From: Adineta ricciae
Lineage: Eukaryota > Rotifera > Eurotatoria > Adinetida > Adinetidae
DNA: 64,000 nucleotides
Direction of reading: 5' to 3'
Assembly: GCA_905250025.1 (NCBI GenBank)
Contig: CAJNOJ010000250.1
Location: 1-64,000 of the forward strand
A model generated the notes under the pieces. It was not told where the DNA came from, did no database searches, and saw nothing but the letters and a program-made list of their open reading frames with translations. The translations under genes and the position numbers were made by a program. How positions within the stretch are numbered: position 1 is the first letter of the stretch; each line of letters begins with the position of its first letter. Positions 35,750 through 46,899 of this stretch are shown in pieces.

Positions 35750-38700
35750 TTAACGAAAGTATCCACATATACTTTCCAATAATTGAAACACTGTACTAAA
35801 TGTTAAATCTCGATTGGCTGCATAAGTTCGAAACATATTTGCATGTGAAGGTGATGACACTAATGCAGACACGAGTTTTTCTCTTCTTTGATCATTAATA
35901 TAATCTTCATCATCAGTTTTCAAATATGGATCAAGTGCCATATATCGAAGCGATGCATAACGCTGGATCAAGTTCTTCATATCAGATGGATGAAAATTTA
36001 AACGAGATGAAATTGTTAAAATGATTTGTTGTGTCGGAACAGTCGATGAAACTTGATTGAATAAATATTCACTTGCACGTTGCATGTGTTGATTTAATGG
36101 AACCCTGGAACTATTCTCATTATCAGTATATAATAAAATGTTTTCAAGCGCTTTATTATTTAGTGAAATGATTGCCGTTAATGGAGAATGATATTGAAAT
36201 GGATCTACTGTCGTCGATGATAATACCATGAGACTGAAACGATGATTAGATGGTTCGATTAATGCTAGAAATATTTCGAGAAACGTTTGTATCGAAGATA
36301 TGTATTGACGTTGAGAATCAATAAGAAGAAGAATGTCATAGTTTGCAGTATGACAAGATATTCTATACTTGTTACAAACTGGAGGAACTAAATCCGACTG
36401 ATTGGTATATGATATCCATTGTCGAGGCGTACGTAAGGAATAGTCATTCATGTCATAATTACCCTCGCTTTCCCATAGCACGTCTATACCCGGAGTGTTT
36501 GAACAATGTGGAATACTCATCGGCATTTCGGTATATATTGTTCGATTGTTGTTGACATAATTATCATCAATCAATGGACCATTGGCATAGTCGCCTGCGT
36601 CTACGAACTCCGCTAGAAGAAAAAGTGCAACAATGAAAAGTGTGATTTCATGAAAGTCAACGTGATTGAAACATGCGCCGTTCCAACCTAGATTTATTTC
36701 GATCAAACTTACGTGCTAGGGTACTGGTAGTGGTTAACGCCAGTCTTTGTCGAACAGTCATTGTCGACGGCAGTAGTGGATCCACATTAATAATCACCCA
36801 ACGACCAGTTTGTATTTTCTGCGCATATATATTCCGATCACCCAATGACCGATAGACAGGTGCAAAAAAGCATCGGTCAGTTGTTTGATAAAATGTATAA
36901 TCGAATTTTTCTTTTAAACTCGAGCTTATATCTTGATTGTCTGATAATGTCAATAGTGGACATTCAACTGTGAAGCGGTCCGCTTCTATGATATTAGAAG
37001 TATGATTTTGAATTAGAAGTAGTTCGTCAATGGTTTGACATAAGCGATCGTAATGATCGAAGAGTTGATTTCCATGTACAGCATCACCAAACTTCTCGTA
37101 GGTTTCAATATAATTATATGTTGCTGGTGGCGAAACTAAAGCATATTTAGCACTATGAACAAATGCTGAGTGTATATATTCAGCTACTTTCCTATCGGAT
37201 AGTTTATTAAAATCAACTACCATGATTCGTAATGGCACCGATGCAACAAATTGTGCTAGACGTCTATCACGTTGTTTATAATCATAGAGATCTTTTGAAC
37301 GTGATGTCAACATGATAAGAACATGGTTTCTTCTATCGTGTTTTGTTTTGATTGAGCGCTTGTCTCGATACGGTTCTGTTGTTATATTAAGAATTGTCAG
37401 TATTGCGAGGTCATCTGAATAGATTAATGGATATGGTTCCGTATAGACTTCATCGTCAGTTGTCTCATTCGCTGATGATTGGTATTGATCAGTAGAATTG
37501 ATTACATTCATTGGTAGCAAGAGACGACGCTTGAAGATTCGTGTTGCAACATTATGTATAGCTTCTGCCCATCGAACAGTGAAACGCTTTGGCGTTTCTA
37601 GTCGTTTATTGAGCGCATCAATCGAGTCAAACAATTGTTCAAGACTTTTCGATGATGTCTGATTGTCAAATGTGTGCATCAAATGAAATGTATCACGATA
37701 ATAACTTAGAGCAATTTGTGTTTGATTATAGAGTAACCAGATAAGAGATTTAGCCAATAATTTCATTTGATGAAATTCCTGGTCGGTTGTTGTTTCAGTT
37801 AAATCAAAGAGAAAAGCTAATTGACGCGTTTGACACGGTGAGGGTGGTGATGATGCATAGTAACATTTGAGATGAACATCTATGATAGTCAAAGATATTT
37901 ACCTTATCTTTGATTAATTGTTTTCGAAAAATGTGCTAGGGACGCGTGATAACAGAATTATTTCATCAAATTGTCGAATGAAATATGAAGGACGTAGTGA
38001 CATGAATTCTCAAATGAGCGATATTTTCTTGTAGTAGACTGTTTACCCTGACAATCATTGTAGATTGCATCTTACGAGGGATAGTATCGGAGCGTAGAGT
38101 AACTTATTCAACACTCTAGTTAACGTAATTAATATGGATTCATTCTTCATGACTTGAGGTACTCGAACTGTCAAAGATAAGATAGGAAAACTGACAGAAA
38201 TAGACAGCTTAGCATAAGACACGAAGAGAATTTTCTCAAACCAAGCAGTAAGATATCATTTCTTCGAAAGCTCTGTCTATGGGATGCCTCGAAACTAGAC
38301 AGTATATCATAAAATATGTCGCATAATTTTCTATAATGAAAAGCGCAGAAATAAAACTTTCGACTTGAACGTTTTATGTCTTACTTGGTGTGGGTTTGTA
38401 TGTATAACTGTTATTTGTCTCATGAACAATCACCTGTTGCCACCGTTGTCCTCGCCGTTGTTTTCCAAGTGGATGTTGAAACATGCCTAATGACATTGAA
38501 AGTAGTGGTTTCATATTCCAGCCATCACACCATTCTCGACGCCCTATTTTATACGTTGAATTAGTGGTATCATAGAGAGACCACCAACGATTCGTCGATG
38601 ATTGAAACTGGTACAGATTTGAGTACTTCATCGAGCGAAAAACTGGTTTATTTTGACAGATATAATCCGTTTTATAAAACAATTTCTCTTGAACATCATT

Positions 38701-38893
38701 GAACTGATAGGAAATGACACCCTGTGGCACATCGAATTCAGTTAATCGGCAGAGATCATCGTTTCCATAGACATCTATTCAATTAATTTTATTCATTTCG
38801 AAACAAAAAAGAAGAAACATTCGTCATTTATATTTTAGACTTACGATGAAGGAGAACAAAAATAAGAAGGACAATAACATTATGTAGCAACAT
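35750..38893 (-). CDS. Secreted tandem VWA-domain protein, copy A
   Basis: Exons 38893..38845, 38774..38385, 37879..36713 and 36612..35750 give 822 residues. Exon 1 encodes a signal peptide (MLLHNVIVLLIFVLLH). A Cys- and Trp-containing N-terminal region follows (residues about 17-145). Two von Willebrand A-like folds are then visible: TRQLAFLFDLTETTTDQEFH starts the first (DxTxT in place of DxSxS), and YDILLLIDSQRQYISSIQTF the second (metal motif lost). Several N-glycosylation sequons fit an extracellular protein. The layout recalls the calcium-channel alpha2-delta/CACHD1 group, but no Cache domain or membrane anchor is seen. A 505-nt intron lies at 37880..38384. A second copy lies at 56446..59086. 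Confidence 0.75.
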
Positions 38894-39104
38894 CCTTAAC
38901 GATAGCTAATCATCTAATGACTGTTAACATCTTTCTTTATTTTCCTGGTCTCCTTCATGTGACAGATATTGTTTACATATTCTGCATAACTCTTGTCACT
39001 TAGAATGACATCCATTCTCTAGATAAACGAAGTATTTATATATTTCATATTTATACAGAAGAAAACACACACAAACACACTCGTACACGCAATCTTTTCC
39101 TTGT

Positions 39105-40358
39105 TCAATTTCTTGTGATGAAACCAGTTCGAACTGTGGACGCAGAATGATCTGTTCCTCCTCCAGATGAATTTGTTTCCAAGTTTGTCAAAGCTTTGAT
39201 CAATGTTAATTTATCTCGTTGCAGGATATAGATTTGTTGTTCGGCATCGTTCAAGTCCTAAATGAAACGAAAGAAATCGAATATAGAAATGTAGGACAGG
39301 ATGTTTACTCGAGTCGTGTTATCAAGTTTTCGTTGTAAATCGTGAATAATCGAATCCTTTTCATGCACAAGATTTTCAAGTGCACGAATACGTTCTTCAA
39401 GCTGTCGACATTTCATCGTTGAAGAATCATCAATTGATGGTTGCTAGATAATAACGAAAGAAGAAGTAATAATAATGTAACACAAAAATAAGCTTTGGTC
39501 TACCCGACGAACAATAAATTCAGTAGGCTGGAAAATTGTTGTTGATGGGGTTGATGTTATTGCATAAGGATCTGCAGAAGAAATGTTTTTTTCTCGAACG
39601 ACATGTACATAGATGTGTTTGAGAAGATAAGTTACCTGCTCGTGAAATTGTTAGTTTATCGAATGTATGTCTGGTATTCTCATCGAATGTCGGTCTGAAA
39701 AAAAGAAAACAACAAATAGTTTACGACCCTGTGGACAGAAAATATCTATACATACTGCACTCGGCTGACTGTAAATACAGTTTTCGGAGAACTCTACAAA
39801 GAAAAATAACATTAAAGTCTACTGACAATATGATCAGGATAATCATTTTCATACCGTTCGATTATGAACCATGGATTCACTAGGTTCGACACTAGTCAAT
39901 GTAATGAATTGATTGTGTGGATTTGTATTGTCCTCTTCGTCATCGTTGTTGAAAGGAGTCTAAGTAAGAATCGGGTGAGAATCGTCATGATGCTCAAGAG
40001 AACTTACATCATTCAATGCATTCGCTGACAGAACATCGTCTGGTCGAATACCAGTTGCACGACGTTTATCTCTTGTATTCCTTTTACTTTTCGGATTAAG
40101 ACGTACTACTGACTTATGTTGAGTAGTATTTGTGGTAATTGTTGTTGTTGTTGTTGAATCTGTAGTCGAAGATGATTGAACAACACGAACGGGCACAGCT
40201 TCGTTGGATCGACTACTTGAAGAAATAGTCGGCATGAGACGGTGATGAAAATGAAGAGCACGTGTATGATCTGCTTTGGGATTTGTTGTTGTCGGAAGAG
40301 CTGGAGTCTCACTTGACTCAAATGACGACGTTGTCGTCAGGAATGTAGAACGAGACAT
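39105..40358 (-). CDS. Orphan coiled-coil protein, copy A
   Basis: Seven exons (40358..40008, 39959..39855, 39793..39756, 39694..39636, 39571..39504, 39443..39309, 39257..39105) close in frame to 302 residues. The first 200 are Ser/Thr-rich and disordered-looking, including a TTTTTITTNTT run and a basic patch (NPKSKRNTRDKRRATG). The last 100 form a likely coiled coil (KCRQLEERIRALENLVHEKD, then HDLQRKLD, then EQQIYILQRDKLTLIKAL). I do not recognise the family. Its retention with intact frame and the same exon structure in copy B (59298..60546) supports a real gene. A cytoskeletal or centrosomal role would be a guess. Confidence 0.62.
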
Positions 40359-41648
40359 CTAAAATAAATAATGTATACATACAAAGAAAACAAATCACAT
40401 AAAGGTGAAATAACAAATCAATTTTCGATGTACGAGCGCTCGTTGTCTCTTCTGATCTTATTATCGATCGAAAATAAAACATTAATCGAATCATTATGTG
40501 AAAAAGAAACTGTTCTTTTCTAATCAAAACTAATCGTTCAAATTTTCTTTATCAAGATCTGATTTATATATGTAGTTTGTTTATTTATATACAAACGAAG
40601 TCTGTCATTCTGCCTACTTCTCCGTACATCTTTCCTGTGGACAAAACTATCACATCTACGATATATTTCTACGGCTGTTACCAGTACTATGTACGCTGAT
40701 TATTATAATCATGATAAGCATGAATTGAGTGTGCGTCGAGAGAGAGAGATAGTAAGAATAATATATTTACTAATCAACACGGAAGAAAACGTGGCGAGAG
40801 TTTTCGCGGAAAACTAAGAGAAACATCGAGAATAATAAACTCCTACTTCGAATTAGTCGTTTTTATTCGAGATTATTAACGAAAAACGATGCTATTATTG
40901 AAGATTTCGACATCGTTCTATAGGTACTTTAGACATATATGTATATCGCGATAGATACAAAAGAATATCTTATTTATTGCATATTATACGAGGAAAAACC
41001 GAAATAAAGAAGCAGAAAAATAGTCTGCCATGTAGAAATATGTTTTGTTATTCTCTATCCTTTCGCTTGCGCTGTATACTGTGATGATACATGAAGAGCA
41101 GAAAAACTATTAAAGACAGATTCCATGTTATTGTCATTCCTGCGAGAGTTGTCGTTACTATCTGCAATATCAACAACAATAACAGTAGTGTAATTGTCTA
41201 TGAATAGAAATGGTATGGAAGACAAAAAAAAACAGTTTGAATCCTAATCAACAACGCTAAGGACAAAAAAGAGAAAGTCGCATCGCGCCGCTATAGTCGC
41301 TGATGTCAAGAGAATGAAAACTGAAAAATATATTGTCATCAGCTGATGATCGTCATGTCATTATTGTTTTTCATAATAGTAATCGACTATCGCAATGATA
41401 GTCAATCATATTTAGAAAACCGAAAATGCATACAAAATACAATTCGATACGTTGCTGTTGTATAATTCTCAGCATAAGAGAAGTGTATTCAATGATACTA
41501 GAAATAATTTTCTTCTTTTTTTTTAGCAAGACCAGTCATTTTCTTTGAATACGAGTTTTTAACATGAATTCTATTTTATACTTAAAAAGTTCGTTTACAA
41601 CTCTAGAAAAACAGAAAACTTTCAGCAGATCATTTGACGAGTTTAGCT
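40359..41648. other. Spacer between coiled-coil and Inturned genes, copy A
   Basis: 1.3 kb, AT-rich, with a short GA repeat near 40738. No gene is seen. It is well conserved in copy B, as expected for a recent duplicate or an allele. Confidence 0.5.
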
Positions 41649-44155
41649 TTATAGTGATGACATTCCAATTGTGAATGCTAATTCAGTAATATTTTGTGCG
41701 ATTGAATCATAATAGCAAACAAAGAATTCGTGTTCAATTGGTTGAAAACATTTTCTACCAACGATCCAAAATTGAAACAGATTTGCATCTTTTTTCTTCT
41801 TGTCATCCGGATCGGTGTTCAAAGCGAATTGACAACCGATTTCGGAATATTTCGGACGAGATTTTCTACTGAATAAGCCGTTCGCTTTTGTTTGTGTTAA
41901 TTGAGAAAAATGTTTTTGTCGTATGTAGATGCATGTTTGTTGAATCGTTTCGAACAATAATCGATCAAGCAATGTTGTATGAGTGAGTTTATCCAAAGTA
42001 AAATAGGGCGCTATGAGTAAACCTCGGACGGACTGAAAATCTAAATAGTAAAATATGGTTGAATAAGCACCAGGATGTAATCGATAGGTTGAGAGATTCA
42101 ATTGCAGATTTTTATGCGTTTGCGCATCATCGAGAGACAATGTGGAAGATCGAAATGATTGCCGACTACTTTTATATAATTCATCTTGTGATTCAGGTTG
42201 ACTGACTAATTGTGTAACTCGAGCATCAGTTACAGATGGATCATGCTGGTGAGAAGATGCAATGGATGTCGTGTCGTAAATAGTAGAATCAGTTGTAGTA
42301 GGCTTAGTAGATTGATTAAAGCCTGAAAAGCAATTGAAGAAGGGAAATGACACATAATTTGCAATAGATTGACCTGTTCACATACCTCCTATTAATGGTA
42401 ATGAAATAGTTCGTTTGAGTTGTTTTCTCAAAAATGCTGAAGGCGATGAGAGATGCCATGGTGATGCATTTACTAATAGTTTCGGAATGATTGAATATAT
42501 ATCACTCAAAGTTAACTTTATCTGTTGAATCATTCCATGATCAGGTGATATGCTAAAACAAAAAAAATATGAAAATAAAAACTGGAAGAATTATCTTCAC
42601 TTTCATTTACTTGAAATCATGTCTTTCATATTCTGTTTCAATAATCACAGCTAGCGTTAATTCCCCATAAGTACAAACTACTAGAAAATATCGACATTTT
42701 GATTCAGAATTCGTCGGATAAATTTCCTTGAATAATAATAATTGTCCTATTTCGCAAGGTAACTGTGCTACATTCAAATGTCCATAGTGAAGAAGAAAAC
42801 GATAGATATCACTTGTTAATTCATTCGATAAATGACTGATTAACAGATAAGTACGATGAAATAAAATGGAACCATTGAGAAAAAAAGATCGACGATAACG
42901 ATTTATGATTTCATCATCTTCATTTGGACATTCATTGAAACGTTGACATTCTAGTTGGTTCAGTAAACAATCAATGTTTATTAGTAATTGTTGGTTGTTC
43001 AACATTAAGGTTGGACATGTTCCATTGTTACTGAATTGTGCAGGTAAAAATTCATCGATTAAACGAAGATTTTTCAGTACTGGAGATGAATTTGCTGATG
43101 ATGACAGAAGATGATTTAATCGATAGAAAAATATATCAAAAAAGTATTGAATCGATTCTGTATACATGAACAATCCATCGTAAATCGAACCAAATAAGAA
43201 GTTTATCAAACGGATCATTTGTCGAGTATGTTGCTCAAGTAGACAAACATGTAGATTTTCGATCGGAGGATAAATAATTATCAGATAGTACACATTATCA
43301 TCACTTGCAATACAGACGGGTACAAGTTGTTCGGATAATTTGATAGATACACTGAAATTACACAGAGATTGCTGATGTTATTGAAATTGTGTGTATTTAC
43401 CTGCGTAGTAGACTGTCCTGTTCATTCATATCATGCATAACCTGTAATAGTGTCGGAAAAACGCATCCGACGGCAAAGAAGATATCTTTCTGTGAAGGAT
43501 GTTGAAATAATAATTCAAAGCCTTCATTTGGCTTCTTTTGATAATAGAGTATCGAGTGTATGCATTCAATTTGTTCTGGTAGAGTCAGTTTTTTTTCTTC
43601 GACTGGTGACAAAATAGTCGGTGGTGGTAGCAATAAGGAAAATTTCGAATTGAAAATTTCAGGATGACGAACAGTGAGACGTACTTTGCGAGTGGAAGAA
43701 TATTTCGATAAAATATCGTTGAGATTCAAGCAATCCACACGATTGCCATTGATTGCTAACAACCAATCGCCTACCTTAATTCGACGATGGCGTCGTTCGA
43801 TCACTCCACGTACAATAACAGGTTGTTCACTAGCAGAAGACGATGATGCTGATAAATTCGTGTCAGGATATATGCCAAGTACGACTTCACATAGGCTCGT
43901 ATGAATTGATGGGTCAAATGAAGATGCTGATCGACAGCGAATATGTACATGTTCAATAGTTGATAGATCTTGTCGGTATGATAATTGTGCAAAAGATGTT
44001 TCAAAATCAATGATATCATTGTTGATTGTTTGATCAGTCGAATAGGGAATTTGATATTCGAGCGAGTTTATACTAGATACATCAGTTAAAAGAGATCCTA
44101 AACGGTGAAATACACCTGATCTGGAGAGTACTGTTGGTTGAACATAAGTAGACAT
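41649..44155 (-). CDS. INTU: Inturned (INTU), CPLANE ciliogenesis/planar polarity protein, copy A
   Basis: Exons 44155..43401, 43351..42611, 42552..42386 and 42322..41649 give 778 residues (human 942). A PDZ domain is visible around VIERRHRRIKVGDWLLAING. Longin-type regions shared with the INTU/CCZ1/HPS4 group follow: INFLFGSIYDGLFMY, LISHLSNELTSDIYRFLLHY, IGQLLLFKEIYP, and a C-terminal block with IFYYLDFQSVRGLLIAP and FWIVGRKCFQPIEHEFFVCYYDS matching the end of human INTU. With Fuzzy and WDPCP it acts at the basal body in ciliogenesis and works with Fuzzy as a Rab23 exchange factor in vertebrates. The start was moved from a TTG at 44164 to ATG 44155. The sequence is shorter mainly in the linker before the C-terminal block. 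Confidence 0.89.
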
Positions 44156-45127
44156 TTCGATCAAGTCGTTCGCTCAATGATTCAATCTCAATTTCTTCTT
44201 TCTCTCTGTACTACTCATCAATGTTACCGTTGTCTTGGTGACTACTAAGCTCGACAAATTATAGACAAAACAGATGTCACTATTGTCTTGGTCAGTGTCA
44301 TGTTTCTTTCGTTATATGAATTAAGTATTCAAATTTGATCTTCTTTTCTTACACAAAATACATCTGGAATGACAAATACGTAACTGACTGCGTAATTATC
44401 GACTTGTCATATTAATTTTATTTATTCACAAGGTTTATGGCCAATGTAATTGATAACTATCGTTGATATGAACATTTTCAAAGAAATTATATTCAAACTG
44501 AAGTATATTACGACAGATAGACATCTAATGTAGTCACTTGTTGATCGTATCGTCTATTAATCTGTAATAAACGCAAAATAAAATAAAATTCTTTCGTGTT
44601 GAAGTGAACTCTAACCGATTTCTTCGATATTCATCATCTCGCTAAAGTAAAAGGATCGATATGTGATATTACTAGAAATGAAACTACTAATTCAATCATT
44701 GGCCATGGTATTCTTCTTTTTACCTTTCTTCTGAAAGTTTTAATGGAATAATTTTCCTTCGTTTGACCTAATGAATGATGCTCGCCTTCTTACAATAGTC
44801 TCAGGGTTGTGAACACATAACCTTCATTAAATATCAATACGAACGACGCGACGATATTTGAGACAATTTCTCATTCTTCTCTTCCTATTTGTTTTATTCA
44901 GACTTCGAATATTTTTTTGATCGATCATTTCTTCAAACGAACGGAAAACGTCCAAGGATACTTTAATGTTATGAAATCAACGTGTTATGTTTATATGTAT
45001 GTTCAATGTCTTTCATGCTTGATTGAACATTTGTTATCTTAATGACAGACATATAAATTGGCGATCACTGCTTGTCTTTTTATCTGAGAATTCATTTCTA
45101 TCTTATTTTTACCAGCCATCAGGAACG
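44156..45127. other. Divergent intergenic region
   Basis: 972 nt between the Inturned start (minus) and the EF-hand gene start (plus), so it probably carries both promoters. No gene is seen. Confidence 0.45.
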
Positions 45128-46794
45128 ATGGCAAAATTTGATGCAGCCAAAGCGATCTTCGCGGGAGTTGATGCCAATCAAGATGGAAAGTATGGACTTT
45201 ATTTTGCTTATATGAAATATTTTTGAAATGTTTGACTTAGAATCGATCGAGATGAATTTCAAAATTGGCTTTCAATCAGTGCCTTGACGTCTCCTTCATC
45301 GTCACAAGACACATCAATCAGTGGAATCGTGGTGAACAATGATTCAGACGGCAGAGCCAAACTAAGTGAATATGATGCGAGTTCACAAAATATTGCCGAT
45401 TCGACTGCTGGTGGAAATAACAATAAGAATGTAAATACAGCTTCAGTAACAGTAGGAGCTAATGAACGAGCCAGTAAAGCAACAATTGAAACTAGTAGTG
45501 TGCAAGAAACAAATGAATATCTCACACGTATGGCAACGGGTGTCTACAATGATCCAAATCCAGAAATCATTCGACGAGCAGCACCCGAAGGACCTATAGT
45601 TTATCAACAAAAGATTTTTATTCGATTTTTACAACCACCACCCGTTCCACCACCAGGCGTAATTGAATTGAAACTGCATAAGAAACAATACAAACATATA
45701 TCATATTTTAGCCACTGATTATCAAAGAAGTACGTCCACAACAGCCACCTCCACCCCCACCGTTAATCGTCCGACAACGTGCACCTCCGCTTCCAGCACC
45801 GCCTCCACTGATCTTGCGCGAGCGTCCACCAGAGATACCTGCATCTGTAGGTAGCGAAACAGGTAAATGAGCCAATACCAAACAGACTGTTCGGTGATCT
45901 TCATTAATTTCTAGTTGTACGTCATCTCAAGCCTTTACCTGCTCCACCACGATCTGTGGTTATCGAGCGTCTTCCACCACCACCACAGAAACCACGTAAA
46001 CGAAATGAACTGCTACTTTCTGGACGAATAGCTGTTCATCTCTTCATTTTCAGGCGATATTATCATTGAACGATGGATTCCTTATGGACCGTTTGCCAAG
46101 CGCCGTACGGTAGTTCAACGTGCTCCCCCTCCGATTCCATATCCGCAACCACGTAATATCATCGTAGTTTATGACGATGTACAAACGCGTGTAGTTCGCC
46201 GATTTGAACGACTTGGTGTAATCCGAGAAGATCCTCAGGCTTATGTTGCTCGTTATGGGGCAAGTCTTTTAGATGCCAGTCAACTTATTCAGCAAGCACG
46301 CAATGCTGGTGTTGTTGAAGATTTAGTAATTTTTAAAATACTAAAAAACTCTTGTAGCTAATCACTGGAACTTCTAACTGTTTTAGTCTCCTCCAGCAGC
46401 AGCAGCATCTTCGGCTCAATTTACTTCATCTGCTGTATTGGCGACAGATACACATGAAATTGCAACTGCGGCTGGTCGATTTCCTAGTGCGACACAAACT
46501 CAACGTTTTTCGTCATCATCATCACCATCAAGTTCCAATACTTTCGATGGACTTCAAGTGGTTGGTGATCTCGAAGCAAATATCTACAACTTGGACGGCA
46601 GTACAAATGTTAGTCCAAGCTATGCATCGTCTTTATCATCGAATTTCGTTAATGACAGTGCTTTATCTGAGAGCGTTGGTATTGGTAGCAATCGATTAGA
46701 CACAGCTACAGCTAGATTTGCTGTTGCTGACACTAATCGTGACGGACGATTAAATCGAACGGAATTTCAACGATATCTTCAAGGTGGAATTTAA
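45128..46794 (+). CDS. Proline-rich protein bracketed by two EF-hands
   Basis: Exons 45128..45189, 45241..45658, 45712..45862, 45915..45995, 46054..46325 and 46387..46794 give 463 residues. A canonical EF-hand loop sits at each end: DANQDGKIDRDEF (residues about 15-27, split by intron 1) and DTNRDGRLNRTEF near the C-terminus. Between them is a Ser/Asn-rich stretch, then repeated R/V-I-E-R-x-P-P motifs (e.g. PPPPLIVRQRAPPLPAPPPL), IIERWIPYGPFAKRRTVVQR, and a folded-looking segment RRFERLGVIREDPQAYVARY. The repeats recall articulin/alveolin-like cortical proteins, but that is only a resemblance. A calcium-responsive structural role is inferred. Convergent with the FGD-like gene, whose stop lies 105 bp away. 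Confidence 0.7.
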
Positions 46795-46899
46795 AAACAA
46801 TGCCTTTTCCCTTAATTAGAGACGTATCTTTTTTTTAAGATAAAAGATAATGAAATTAAACCATATATAGACACTACAGTAAAATAGATCCAAAATTTT

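Larger units (their letters stand above)
36254..43814. repeat. Direct duplication, copy A
   Basis: This block matches 56446..64000 in the same orientation with offsets of 20186-20194 bases throughout: VWA gene, coiled-coil gene, Inturned gene and the spacers between them. In a 110-nt sample of the Inturned last exon I counted three substitutions. Small indels include one codon in VWA exon 3 and a GA-repeat length difference near 40738 versus 60923. True limits are hidden by the N gap on one side and the window edge on the other. Confidence 0.95.

Noticed and set aside
40106-40321. Alternative minus-strand frame over coiled-coil exon 1 (and its twin at 60294..60509)
   Set aside because: A shadow frame with Gln-rich reading of the Thr repeat; the main frame has the start, splices and conservation.
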